Below, piece after piece: positions 1 to 7,551 of a stretch of 64,000 nt of DNA. Position numbers and translations under genes: made by a program. This DNA is from Microbacterium terricola (GTDB lineage Bacteria > Actinomycetota > Actinomycetes > Actinomycetales > Microbacteriaceae): assembly GCF_027943945.1 (NCBI RefSeq), contig NZ_AP027141.1:558001-622000 (forward strand), read 5' to 3'. Position 1 is the first letter of the stretch. The number at the start of each line of letters is the position of its first letter. Below the pieces are notes generated by a model. It was not told the DNA's origin. It saw only the letters and a program-made list of their open reading frames with translations, and made no database searches.

Positions 1-1047
1 TCGGTGGGCGGTCTCGCGCCGGGCACGTACAGCATCCGCTTCGGAGCGCACGGATTCGACGGGCCGGCCGGAGGTGACTCGTACTACGCCCCCGAGTGGC
101 TCGGCGGACAGGTCGTGCGAGCCGAGGCGACCACCTTCACGGTGACCGCCGGTGGGGACGTGGCCGTCGCTGCCGGTCAGCTGGGGCGCGCCGGCGTCAT
201 CTCGGGCAACATCAGCGGGGTGCCGGAGGCCGGGACGACGGTATGGCTGGACGATGCGCTGCTCCGGCTGTACACCACCGCGGGAGTCGAGGTGGCGAGC
301 GGCTTCGCCACCGACGGCGAGCTCGGCCGGTACTCCGTGCCCGTCAAGCCGGGCACCTACAAGATCTGCGTGGGGAACGACTCATACAAGGGGACACCGC
401 TTGCGGGCGGCTGCCGGATCACGAGCACCACGCTGGCGGGCACGCCCGCAGGCGGTTCGGCACTGACCGTCGCGGCCGGCGCGGACCTGAAAGACACGGA
501 TCTCCGGCTCGGCGTTGCCCCGCCCCCGGCGCTGACGTCGAAGACGCCGACGATCTCGGGGACCCCGGTCGTCGGAGCGACACTGACGGCGAAGCCGGGA
601 GCCTGGACCCCCGGCACCGCCTTCACCTACCAGTGGTACGCGAACGGCACCGCGATCACTGCCGCGAAGGCGTCGACGCTCAAGCTCGCAGCCGCGCAGA
701 AGGGCAAGCAGATCACCGTCAAGGTGACCGGCAAGAAGTCGGGCTTCACCTCGGTGGCGAAGACGAGCGCGAAGACGCTGAAGGTGGCGGTGGTCGCGAC
801 GCCGACGATCTCGGGCACCGCGAAGGTCGGGAAGACGCTGACGGCGAAGCCGGGGACGTGGACGGCGAAGACGACCTTCACGTACCAGTGGTACGCGTCA
901 GGCAAGGCGATCAGCAAGGCCACGAAGTCGACCTTCAAGCTCACGAGCGCGCAGAAGGGCAAGACGATCACGGTGAAGGTGACCGGGAAGCTGTCGGGCT
1001 ATCCGACGGTGTCGAAGACCTCGAAGGCCACCGCCAAGGTCGGCTGA
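1..1047 (+). CDS. Secreted repeat protein, 3' part (5' end outside window)
   Basis: The reading frame is open from the first base, so this is the C-terminal part (about 348 codons) of a longer protein. The visible part starts inside a carboxypeptidase-regulatory/CnaB-like beta-sandwich (GLAPGTYSIRF, then a second unit with YSVPVKPGTYKICV). It ends with two Ig-like repeats of about 85 residues, each with the pattern PTISGTxxVGxTLTAKPGxW, TYQWYAxGxAI, KGKxITVKVTGKxSG. The C-terminal half is rich in Lys, Thr and Ser and has no sortase motif or membrane anchor. By analogy with such repeat proteins it is probably exported and acts at the cell surface; no enzymatic residues are seen. The last 300 bp are almost identical to the end of the next gene, so the two are tandem paralogues. 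Confidence 0.8.
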   Translation, partial: SVGGLAPGTYSIRFGAHGFDGPAGGDSYYAPEWLGGQVVRAEATTFTVTAGGDVAVAAGQLGRAGVISGNISGVPEAGTTVWLDDALLRLYTTAGVEVASGFATDGELGRYSVPVKPGTYKICVGNDSYKGTPLAGGCRITSTTLAGTPAGGSALTVAAGADLKDTDLRLGVAPPPALTSKTPTISGTPVVGATLTAKPGAWTPGTAFTYQWYANGTAITAAKASTLKLAAAQKGKQITVKVTGKKSGFTSVAKTSAKTLKVAVVATPTISGTAKVGKTLTAKPGTWTAKTTFTYQWYASGKAISKATKSTFKLTSAQKGKTITVKVTGKLSGYPTVSKTSKATAKVG

Positions 1048-1058
1048 CCGGCATCCCC
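754..1058 (+). repeat. Near-identical direct repeat, copy 1 (3' end of first surface protein gene)
   Basis: This stretch aligns with 2493-2797 at a constant offset of 1739 bp. I count seven mismatches over about 305 bp. It covers the last Ig-like module, the stop codon and about ten bases beyond it. Upstream of 754 the two genes are much less alike. This is consistent with recent duplication or gene conversion of the 3' end. Confidence 0.9.
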
Positions 1059-1062
1059 TCTC

Positions 1063-1088
1063 CGCGCCGCGCGTCGCGTGTCGGCGCG
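1063..1088 (+). terminator. Weak GC hairpin after first surface protein gene
   Basis: Seven-base arms (CGCGCCG at 1063-1069 and CGGCGCG at 1082-1088) with a 12-nt loop lie 15 bp after the stop codon. There is no T-tract. It may stabilise or end the transcript. The rest of the 173-bp gap to the next gene holds nothing I can assign. Confidence 0.35.
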
Positions 1089-1220
1089 AAGAGTGGACCG
1101 TTCGCGTGATGTCTCCGTGCTAGGAAGGAGCCAGCGCCACGACCTCGTGACGCCGGCTCGCAGCCACGGCTCGGGCCCTGGGAGTTCGTCACCCGCTGGG
1201 GCGGGTACTTGGGGAGTTTC

Positions 1221-2786
1221 ATGCGTGTCGTTTCGCGCGCTCGGACGGCGGCGCTCGCCGTCGCCGCAGCGCTTGTCCTGTCGTTGTTCACCTTCGTCCT
1301 GCCGCAGGCCGCGCACGCCGCCGGAACCGCGAGCATCACCGGGACGGTGAGCGCCGAGTCCGGGGGCGCCGCTATCGCGAACTCGAGCGTGACGCTCTAC
1401 AAGCGATCGGGCTCCGGCACATCTGCCTATTGGTCGTACCAGAAGTCGGTGCGGACGGACAGCGCAGGGGCGTACGCCTTCACCGCGCTGGATGCCGGCT
1501 CCTACACCCTCGAGATCACGGCACCGAGCGGGCAGAACTACGTCGACGAGTGGTGGAACGACAAGGCGACGCGCGACAGTGCGACGGCGATCTCGGCGAC
1601 CTCGACGGCCATCGGCGCGAATGTCGCGCTCGCAACGGGCGCGACGGTCACCGGAAAGGTGACGACGGGCGGCGCGAACCTCCAGGGCGCGTACGTGCAG
1701 ATCTTCGAGCCCGACCAGCCCACGGGCTACTACCGGTGGAAGGGCGTGTCCGGAGCGGTCGCGCAGACTGACGCATCAGGGAACTTCTCGGTCAACGGGC
1801 TGCGCGCCGGCACCTACACCGCCGCCTTCTTCGGCAGCGAGGAATCCGGTCTCAGCCACTCGTTCTACGGCGGCACCGACAACATCACGCTCGCCGGCTC
1901 CTTCACCGTGGGCAAGGGTACGACCCGCTCGGGCATCAACGGATCGCTCGTCGCGGGCGCGAGCGTCTCGGGCAAGGTCACCGACTCCGCGGGCGAGCCG
2001 CTCGTGAACAGCTACGCGTACGTCGCGCGCAAGATCACGGTCGACGGCAGTCCGTTCTGGGAGTACTACAACACGTCCGTCGATGACAGCGGCGTCTACG
2101 CGGTGTCCGGCCTGCCCGCGGGCACGTGGGCGGTCCGCATCGTCGGCCCGTCGGGCGGTGGCTACTCCGACGTGTATTACGGCGGCGGCACCTCGTTCAC
2201 CACCGCGAAGACTTTCGCCCTCACGGCCGGACAGGCGAAGACCGGCGTCAACGCCGTCCTCACCAAGAAGCTCTCGGCCGGCACTCCCACGATCACCGGG
2301 ACCGCGGTCTCGGGCTCGAAGCTGGCCGCCAAGCCGGGCACCTGGTCCACCGGCACCACGTTCTCGTACCAGTGGTACGCGAACGGGGTGACGATCTCCG
2401 GGGCGACGAAGTCGACGCTGACGCTCGGCTCCGCCCAGCGCGGCAAGCAGATCACCGTGACCGTGACGGGCATCAAGCCGGGGTACGGAGTCGTGGCGAA
2501 GACGAGCGCGAAGACGCTGAAGGTGGCGGTGGTCGCGACGCCGACGATCTCGGGCACCGCGAAGGTCGGGAAGACGCTGACGGCGAAGCCCGGCACGTGG
2601 ACGGCGAAGACGACCTTCACGTACCAGTGGTACGCGTCAGGCAAGGCGATCAGCAAGGCCACGAAGTCGACCTTCAAGCTCACGAGTGCGCAGAAGGGCA
2701 AGACGATCACGGTGAAGGTGACCGGGAAGCTGTCGGGCTACCCCAAGGTGGCGAAGACCTCGAAGGCCACCGCCAAGGTCGGCTGA
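1221..2786 (+). CDS. Secreted protein with three CnaB-like and two Ig-like repeats
   Basis: This is a 521-residue protein starting at the ATG at 1221, preceded by GGGGAG; an in-frame TTG at 1209 is less likely. Residues 1-33 are a Sec signal peptide: basic start MRVVSRARTA, a hydrophobic stretch, and a probable cleavage after AHA. Three carboxypeptidase-regulatory/CnaB-like beta-sandwiches follow, roughly residues 36-120, 125-230 and 232-345. Each ends in a G-x-Y-x-x-x-x-L-x-A-G-T/S-Y/W pattern (AGAYAFTALDAGSYTL, SGVYAVSGLPAGTWAV). Two Ig-like repeats of about 85 residues close the protein. No LPXTG, SLH domain or transmembrane anchor is seen. It is probably an exported adhesive or structural protein, and a tandem paralogue of the upstream gene. 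Its function is unknown. Confidence 0.85.
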   Translation: MRVVSRARTAALAVAAALVLSLFTFVLPQAAHAAGTASITGTVSAESGGAAIANSSVTLYKRSGSGTSAYWSYQKSVRTDSAGAYAFTALDAGSYTLEITAPSGQNYVDEWWNDKATRDSATAISATSTAIGANVALATGATVTGKVTTGGANLQGAYVQIFEPDQPTGYYRWKGVSGAVAQTDASGNFSVNGLRAGTYTAAFFGSEESGLSHSFYGGTDNITLAGSFTVGKGTTRSGINGSLVAGASVSGKVTDSAGEPLVNSYAYVARKITVDGSPFWEYYNTSVDDSGVYAVSGLPAGTWAVRIVGPSGGGYSDVYYGGGTSFTTAKTFALTAGQAKTGVNAVLTKKLSAGTPTITGTAVSGSKLAAKPGTWSTGTTFSYQWYANGVTISGATKSTLTLGSAQRGKQITVTVTGIKPGYGVVAKTSAKTLKVAVVATPTISGTAKVGKTLTAKPGTWTAKTTFTYQWYASGKAISKATKSTFKLTSAQKGKTITVKVTGKLSGYPKVAKTSKATAKVG

Positions 2787-2797
2787 CCGGCATCCCC
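2493..2797 (+). repeat. Near-identical direct repeat, copy 2 (3' end of second surface protein gene)
   Basis: Partner of 754-1058. The mismatches include a short cluster just before the C-terminus (codons for YPKVAK here against YPTVSK there). The rest is conserved even at silent positions, which argues for recent conversion rather than selection on protein sequence alone. Confidence 0.9.
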
Positions 2798-2801
2798 CAG
2801 T

Positions 2802-2874
2802 CCGCGGGAAACCACTCCTGCACCGAGACGTCGTGCCACGCGTGATGTCTCGGACGAGGAGTGGTTTCCCGCGG
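2802..2874 (+). terminator. Long inverted repeat (28-bp arms) after second surface protein gene
   Basis: The left arm at 2802-2829 and right arm at 2847-2874 are complementary except for a central 3-nt internal loop; the spacer is 17 nt. The arms begin CCGCGGGAAACCACTCCT and end with its complement. It lies 15 bp after a stop codon and about 50 bp before the next gene. There is no T-run, so it is a strong transcript-end hairpin or RNA-stability element rather than a classical intrinsic terminator. Confidence 0.65.
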
Positions 2875-2910
2875 GGATGCCGGTGGGTTCAGGGGTGCGG
2901 CGCGGCGACG

Positions 2911-2916
2911 TAGGCT
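2911..2916 (+). promoter_or_regulatory. -10 box TAGGCT of a probably leaderless promoter
   Basis: TAGGCT ends exactly 6 nt before the ATG at 2923, and no Shine-Dalgarno sequence precedes the ATG. The same geometry recurs at other genes in this window. Confidence 0.55.
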
Positions 2917-2922
2917 GGCCGA

Positions 2923-3981
2923 ATGGCAATGTTCTCGCGGCGCAAGAAGGATGACTCGGCTGAGGTCGAGCCCGCCACGACGAGCGCGCCCACCCCGTCC
3001 GGCGAACCGGAGCCCGCACCCGCACCGACACCCGATCCGGCAGTCGAGGCAGAGCACGCCACGGAGAGAGGGCCCGCGCCCGCGAGCCCGGCGGTCGGCA
3101 TCTCGACGTCATCGTTCCGTGGCCTCGGGGTGCAGCAGCCTCCCGCGCGCCCGACATTCATGCCGCCGCCGGCCGAGGCGCCCGCGCCGTCCGAGACGGT
3201 GCCCGGGCTCAAGGACAATGTGCTGCTGCGGCACGCGCTGTCGGAGCTCACTGCGGAGTCGAAGCCGCAGGATCTCATCCACATCGGCCGTGCCCTCCTG
3301 CAGGGCCACCTGTTCCTCCGGGTGAAGGGCGACGCGCGCGCCCTGCTCGCCGCGGGCAAGGAGCTGCCGCTCGGTGTCGCGATCCTCAACGATCAGCAGT
3401 ATGTGCTCGCCTACGCGAGCGGCGCCGCGCTGCAGGCGAGCGTCACGGGCGACGGCGACGCCGACACCTCCGCGATGGGTCAGCCCGTCCTGACCGTGCT
3501 GAGGTACGTCATGGGCGGCACCTACGGCGGACTCATCATCGACCACGCGTCCGCTCCGCATCGCGCGATCCTGCCTCGACCGTTCATCGAGCGACTGCTC
3601 GCGAGCGTCGACCCCGAGCTGACCGTCAAGACCCTGCTCGCGGGCGAACGCACGCCGGAGACCGCGGCCGTCGTCGCCGCGGCCCTCGCCACCGCGCCGG
3701 TCTGGGTGGCGGTGAACACCGACGCGGATCAGCGCACCGGCATCGCCGAGACCCGGCTCCCGGACGGTCGTCGCTATCTCGAGCTGTACTCGCACCCGGT
3801 CGAGATCGCCGGCACCGCCCGTGGCGACCAGTCCGCCGCGCTCCCGGTCGAGAAGCTCGCGCATCTGCTGCGCACCGACGAGGAGATCACAGGCGTCATC
3901 GTCGATCCCGCCGGACCATGGATCCAGATCGAACGCGCCGACCTCGGCCCCGTCCTCGCGCAGGAGGGCACCGAGGGGTGA
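2923..3981 (+). CDS. SseB-family protein
   Basis: This is a 352-residue cytoplasmic protein. Residues 1-90 are a low-complexity, Pro/Ala/Glu-rich tail after a basic start (MAMFSRRKKDD). Residues from about 95 on resemble the SseB N-terminal-like domain: a helical start (LRHALSELTAESKPQDLIHIGRALL), then LFLRVKGDARALLAAGKELPLGVA, and a C-terminal second domain (APVWVAVNTD, LELYSHPVEIAG). SseB-like proteins are widespread in Actinobacteria without a type III secretion system, and their role is unknown. The gene appears monocistronic, with a leaderless-type start. There are no membrane segments. I am fairly sure of the family and do not assign a function. Confidence 0.65.
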   Translation: MAMFSRRKKDDSAEVEPATTSAPTPSGEPEPAPAPTPDPAVEAEHATERGPAPASPAVGISTSSFRGLGVQQPPARPTFMPPPAEAPAPSETVPGLKDNVLLRHALSELTAESKPQDLIHIGRALLQGHLFLRVKGDARALLAAGKELPLGVAILNDQQYVLAYASGAALQASVTGDGDADTSAMGQPVLTVLRYVMGGTYGGLIIDHASAPHRAILPRPFIERLLASVDPELTVKTLLAGERTPETAAVVAAALATAPVWVAVNTDADQRTGIAETRLPDGRRYLELYSHPVEIAGTARGDQSAALPVEKLAHLLRTDEEITGVIVDPAGPWIQIERADLGPVLAQEGTEG

Positions 3982-4001
3982 CGGATGCTGCGCCCCGCCC
4001 C

Positions 4002-4007
4002 TAGGGT
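4002..4007 (+). promoter_or_regulatory. -10 box TAGGGT of a probably leaderless promoter
   Basis: TAGGGT ends 6 nt before the ATG at 4014; no Shine-Dalgarno site is visible. Confidence 0.55.
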
Positions 4008-4013
4008 CGGAGC

Positions 4014-5057
4014 ATGGCCAGCGAGCGCATCACCCTGACCGTCCCGGGCGCGGACGGCGATCGCGAAGTCGGGCTGTCCAGCCCCAACCGCGTGCTGTGG
4101 CCCCAGCTCGGCATCACCAAGCACGAGCTCGCCGAGTACTTCCTCGCCGTCTCCGGTCCCTTCCTCTCCGCGAACGGCCACCGGCCCGTGTCGCTCGAGC
4201 GGTTCCCCGAGTCGATCGAGGGCGAGCGCTTCTTCTCGAAGAACCCCCCGAAGGGCACGCCCGACTACGTCGACTCGGTCATCTGCACCTACAACAGCGG
4301 GCGAAAGCATCCGCAGATCGTCTTCAACGAGCCGGCCGCGATCGTGTGGGCCGCGCAGATGAACACTGTCGTGTTCCACCCCTGGGCCTCCCTCGCCGCG
4401 AACACCGACAACCCGGTCGAACTGCGCATCGACCTCGACCCACAGCCGGGCACCGACTTCACCGACGCGGCCGCCGTCGCCCCCGCACTGCGGGAGGTGC
4501 TGCAGGAGGCGGGGCTCGAGCCGTGGCTGAAGACGAGCGGTAACCGGGGCATCCACGTGTTCTGCCCGATTGAGCCGACCCACGAGTTCCTGGATGTGCG
4601 GCACGCGGTGATCGCCGCCGGCCGCGAGCTCGAGCGCCGCCTGCCCGACAAGGTGACCACGAACTGGTGGAAGGAAGAGCGGGGCGAGCGCATCTTCATC
4701 GACTTCAACCAGGCCAACCGTGACCGCACGATGGCGGGCGCCTACAGCCCCCGCGCGCTGCCGACGGCGACCGTGGCGACGCCGGTCACCTGGGACGAAC
4801 TGGCCGCCGGCGTCGACCCGACCGTCTTCACCGTGCGGACCGTGCCGCAGCGCCTCGCCGACATCGGCGACCCCTGGGCCGACCTGCAGGGCGCGCCAGG
4901 ACGCATCGACACGCTCCTGGAGTGGTGGCAGCGCGACTTGGACAACGGGCTCGGCGAGCTGCCGTTCCCGCCCGAGTTCCCCAAGATGCCGGGTGAGCCG
5001 CCGCGCGTGCAGCCCAGCCGCATCAACCCGGAGAACTGGCCGGCCGCCTCGGAGTGA
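4014..5057 (+). CDS. LigD-polymerase-like primase-polymerase (Prim-PolC/PolD type)
   Basis: This is a 347-residue member of the archaeo-eukaryotic primase superfamily, matching the polymerase domain of bacterial LigD. It shows the family's metal-binding motif RIDLDPQPG, the SGNRGIHVF motif that contacts nucleotide, and a third acidic motif IFIDFNQ. There is no ligase or nuclease domain. Its length and its position beside a stand-alone LigC ligase match the mycobacterial Prim-PolC/LigC pair (Rv3730c/Rv3731). Those fill short gaps with ribonucleotides in excision repair, rather than the fused LigD of end joining. Here the two genes are convergent, with only 2 bp between the stop codons. A role in classical end joining is possible, but no Ku gene is in the window. 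Confidence 0.85.
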   Translation: MASERITLTVPGADGDREVGLSSPNRVLWPQLGITKHELAEYFLAVSGPFLSANGHRPVSLERFPESIEGERFFSKNPPKGTPDYVDSVICTYNSGRKHPQIVFNEPAAIVWAAQMNTVVFHPWASLAANTDNPVELRIDLDPQPGTDFTDAAAVAPALREVLQEAGLEPWLKTSGNRGIHVFCPIEPTHEFLDVRHAVIAAGRELERRLPDKVTTNWWKEERGERIFIDFNQANRDRTMAGAYSPRALPTATVATPVTWDELAAGVDPTVFTVRTVPQRLADIGDPWADLQGAPGRIDTLLEWWQRDLDNGLGELPFPPEFPKMPGEPPRVQPSRINPENWPAASE

Positions 5058-5059
5058 CG

Positions 5060-6103
5060 TCAGTCGAGGACGTCGCCCAGGTCGTACGCCGACACCGTCT
5101 CGAGCTGCTCGTACGTGCACGAGGCCGGGTCTCGGTCGGGCCGCCAGCGGTCGAACTGCACGGTGTGGCGGAACCGCCAGCCCTCCAGCTGGTCGTAGCG
5201 CACCTCGAGCACGCGCTCGGGGCGCAGCTTGACGAACGACACGTCCTTCGACCCGCTGAACCGCGAGCGCTCGGTCTCGCCGGTCGCCGCCCCGCCCTCG
5301 GCGTCGCGGTCGACGAGCGGCTCGAGCTCGTCGATCAGCTCGAGACGCCGCTTGTCGCTCCATGCGGCGACCCCGCCGACCGGGACGAGCGCGCCGTCTG
5401 CCGCGTACAGCCCGACCAGGAGCGAGCCGACGCCCTGGCCTGATTTGTGGATGCGGTACCCGAGCGCGACGACGTCGGCCGTGCGCGCATGCTTGATCTT
5501 CAGCATCGTGCGCTTGCCGGGTGCGTACGGCTGGGCGAGCGGCTTGGCCACCACGCCGTCCAGCCCCGCACCCTCGAACTCGGCGAGCCAGCGCTCGGCG
5601 CGCGCGGGGTCGTCGGTGGTGCGGGTCACGTGCACGGGGTCGGGCAGGTCGCCGATCAGGTCGACGAGCTCGGCCCTGCGCACCGAGAACGGTTCGCCCT
5701 GCAGGTCGCGGTCGCCGCGGGCGAGCAGGTCGAACGCGATGAACATCGCGGGTGTCTCGACGCTCAGCCTCTCGACGCGTGAGGCGGCGGGGTGGATGCG
5801 CTGCGACAGCGCTTCCCAGTCCAGGCGCTGAGCGCCGACCTCGCCGCGGGGCACCACGATCTCGCCGTCGATCAGACACGGTTCGGGGAGGAGCCGGGTG
5901 AACGCCTCGACCAGCTCGGGGAAGTACCGCGTGAGCGGCTTGGCGCCCCGGCTGCCGATCTCGACGTTCTCGCCGTCCCAGGAGACCAGGCCCCGGAAGC
6001 CGTCCCATTTCGGCTCGAAGCTGAGCCCGCCGGGGGTCTTGGCCGGGTCGGGAATGGCGGGCACTGCCTTGGCGAGCATCGGTGCGGGGATCTCGTACGA
6101 CAT
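5060..6103 (-). CDS. ligC: ATP-dependent DNA ligase, LigC type
   Basis: This is a 347-residue ligase that seals nicks in DNA via a lysyl-AMP intermediate. The nucleotidyltransferase motif I is EPKWDGFRG, with the adenylated Lys at about residue 32. Motif III is seen as FIAFDLL, motif IV as GLDGVVAK and motif V as MLKIKHARTAD, followed by an OB-fold C-terminal domain with RPERVLEVRYDQ. The start is the ATG at 6103, giving MSYEIPAPML; longer upstream extensions of the frame lie inside the next gene. It begins 2 bp after the stop codon of the AI-2E-family gene, so the two are probably co-transcribed. It is convergent with the polymerase gene. Length and architecture fit LigC rather than LigB or LigD. 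Confidence 0.88.
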   Translation of the reverse strand: MSYEIPAPMLAKAVPAIPDPAKTPGGLSFEPKWDGFRGLVSWDGENVEIGSRGAKPLTRYFPELVEAFTRLLPEPCLIDGEIVVPRGEVGAQRLDWEALSQRIHPAASRVERLSVETPAMFIAFDLLARGDRDLQGEPFSVRRAELVDLIGDLPDPVHVTRTTDDPARAERWLAEFEGAGLDGVVAKPLAQPYAPGKRTMLKIKHARTADVVALGYRIHKSGQGVGSLLVGLYAADGALVPVGGVAAWSDKRRLELIDELEPLVDRDAEGGAATGETERSRFSGSKDVSFVKLRPERVLEVRYDQLEGWRFRHTVQFDRWRPDRDPASCTYEQLETVSAYDLGDVLD

Positions 6104-6105
6104 GG

Positions 6106-7260
6106 CTAGGCCTCGATCGGCGACTTGGGCCGCGCCCAGCGGGCGGGCAGGTCGGGGCCGTCCCACACCTGGATGACACCCCAGGCTGCTGCGGCGATGG
6201 GAACGGCGAGGATCGCGCCCACGATGCCGCCGAGCACCGTGCCGACGGTCAGGGCGACCAGGATCACGAACGCGTGCAGCTTCATCGATCGGCCCATCAG
6301 CACCGGCTGCAGGAAGTTGCCCTCCAGCTGGTTGACGAGCACGACCACGCCGACGACGAACAAGGCGTTGACCCAGCCGTTCGCGACGAGGGCGACGAGG
6401 GCGGCCAGGATGCCGGCGAGCGTCGCGCCGACGATGGGGATGAAGGCGAGCAGGAACACCAGGACGGAGAGGGGCACGGCCAGCGGGACCTGCAGGATGA
6501 GCAGACCGATCAGGATGCCCACGGCATCCACGAACGCGACCGTCGCCGTACCGCGCACGTACGAGCCCAGCACTCCGACCGTCTTGTCGCCGATCCGCCG
6601 GGCCCGCACATAGTGACCGCCATGGAACGGCCGCAGCAGGAACTCCCACATCTGCGGGCCGTCCTTGAGGAAGAAGAAGAGGATCGTCACCATCAGGACC
6701 AGTCCGGTGACGAAGTTCGCGACGGCGCTCACGCCCGCGAGCGCGCCGGAGCCGAACTGCGAGCTCGTGACGAAGTCCTTCAGCGTCTCGACCCACTCAT
6801 CGATCTGATCGGGCTGCACGAAGTCGAACGGCAACGTCCGCACCCAGGCGAGCAGATGCGCGAACCCCTCCTCGGCCTGGGTGGAGAGGTCATCCCACTG
6901 ATCGCGGACCGCCCAGACGATCAGCCATCCGAGCAGGCTGAGGATGACGACGATCGCGAGCAGGGTGATGACTGTCGCGAGCGCAGCCGGCGCCCCGCGG
7001 CGCCTCATCCACCGCATGACCGGCGCGAACGCGCACGAGAGGATGAGGGCGATCACGAGCGGGATGGTCACCAGGGTGAGCGACTGTATGACGAAGATGA
7101 TCCCCGCGGCGACCGCGACGACGACGATGAGCTGGATCGAGCGGATGCCGAGCCTGCCGAATCCGTCAGCCCACAGACTCCACGGCGGAGCGGTGGCGCG
7201 CAGCTCGGTCTGGGTGGATTCCAGCTGCACGCGCTGGGGATCGTTGCGGAAGAGGCCCAT
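6106..7260 (-). CDS. AI-2E family transporter (membrane permease)
   Basis: This is a 384-residue integral membrane protein with about eight hydrophobic segments. Two near the N-terminus (QLIVVVAVAAGIIFVIQS, LVIALILSCAFAPVMRW) are followed by a hydrophilic central region (about residues 150-190). A C-terminal block holds the family-typical stretch PIVGATLAGILAALVAL and a final LGGIVGAILAVPIAAAA. The family (PF01594) includes exporters of autoinducer-2 and sodium/proton antiporters; substrate cannot be read from sequence. The start at 7260 is supported by a TAGCCT box 6 nt upstream on the minus strand and by the hydrophilic first residues MGLFRNDPQRVQLE. It probably forms an operon with ligC, an association with no obvious functional logic. 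Confidence 0.85.
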   Translation of the reverse strand: MGLFRNDPQRVQLESTQTELRATAPPWSLWADGFGRLGIRSIQLIVVVAVAAGIIFVIQSLTLVTIPLVIALILSCAFAPVMRWMRRRGAPAALATVITLLAIVVILSLLGWLIVWAVRDQWDDLSTQAEEGFAHLLAWVRTLPFDFVQPDQIDEWVETLKDFVTSSQFGSGALAGVSAVANFVTGLVLMVTILFFFLKDGPQMWEFLLRPFHGGHYVRARRIGDKTVGVLGSYVRGTATVAFVDAVGILIGLLILQVPLAVPLSVLVFLLAFIPIVGATLAGILAALVALVANGWVNALFVVGVVVLVNQLEGNFLQPVLMGRSMKLHAFVILVALTVGTVLGGIVGAILAVPIAAAAWGVIQVWDGPDLPARWARPKSPIEA

Positions 7261-7266
7261 AGGCCG

Positions 7267-7272
7267 AGGCTA
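7267..7272 (-). promoter_or_regulatory. -10 box TAGCCT of a probably leaderless promoter
   Basis: On the minus strand TAGCCT ends 6 nt before the ATG at 7260, with no Shine-Dalgarno site. Confidence 0.55.
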
Positions 7273-7319
7273 ACCGCCCGCGGTGCGGGGCGGCATCCGG
7301 TCGGCCCCGAAGTCGCGGA

Positions 7320-7496
7320 TCAGTGCGCGCCGTGCAGATGGAACGGGTGGGCGATCCGGGTGCGCATCTCACGCGCCGACGGCATCGCGACGATGAGGCG
7401 CTCGATCGGCGACGCCGGGCGCTCCAGGCGCTGCGGTCGGGCTGCGGGATCGCGGTCGGCGGCGCGGATGCCGAGGTGATCGATGGTGTGGCTCAT
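7320..7496 (-). CDS. Small ORF of 58 residues ending near an HPFHLHG motif
   Basis: Minus-strand ATG at 7496 to TGA at 7320. The protein begins MSHTIDHLGIRAADRDP and ends TRIAHPFHLHGAH. Nearly every codon ends in G or C, as in the real genes here. It fills an otherwise gene-free gap between two minus-strand genes. HPFHLHG resembles the copper-ligand motif near the end of multicopper oxidases, but nothing upstream resembles that fold and the frame stops at once. It may be a genuine small protein or a remnant of a larger gene. No Shine-Dalgarno sequence is visible. I do not assign a function. Confidence 0.4.
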   Translation of the reverse strand: MSHTIDHLGIRAADRDPAARPQRLERPASPIERLIVAMPSAREMRTRIAHPFHLHGAH

Positions 7497-7551
7497 GTCT
7501 GTCAGGAGGCCGTGCCGCGGTCCCTGATACGCGGCCGGCGGCCGCGAAGGA

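Noticed and set aside
627..971. Hydrophobic minus-strand ORF that recurs at 2177-2710
   Set aside because: Both are antisense shadows of the duplicated Ig-like repeats; they look conserved only because the DNA is duplicated.
3774..6179. 801-codon open frame on the minus strand spanning the polymerase and ligase region
   Set aside because: It is antisense to the well-supported Prim-PolC-like gene and out of frame with LigC. The product is Arg/Pro/Ala-rich with no domain, a known artefact of high-GC DNA.
6082..7479. Long plus-strand ORF rich in Glu, Asp, Arg and His
   Set aside because: Antisense to the AI-2E-family membrane protein, whose hydrophobic segments give this composition.
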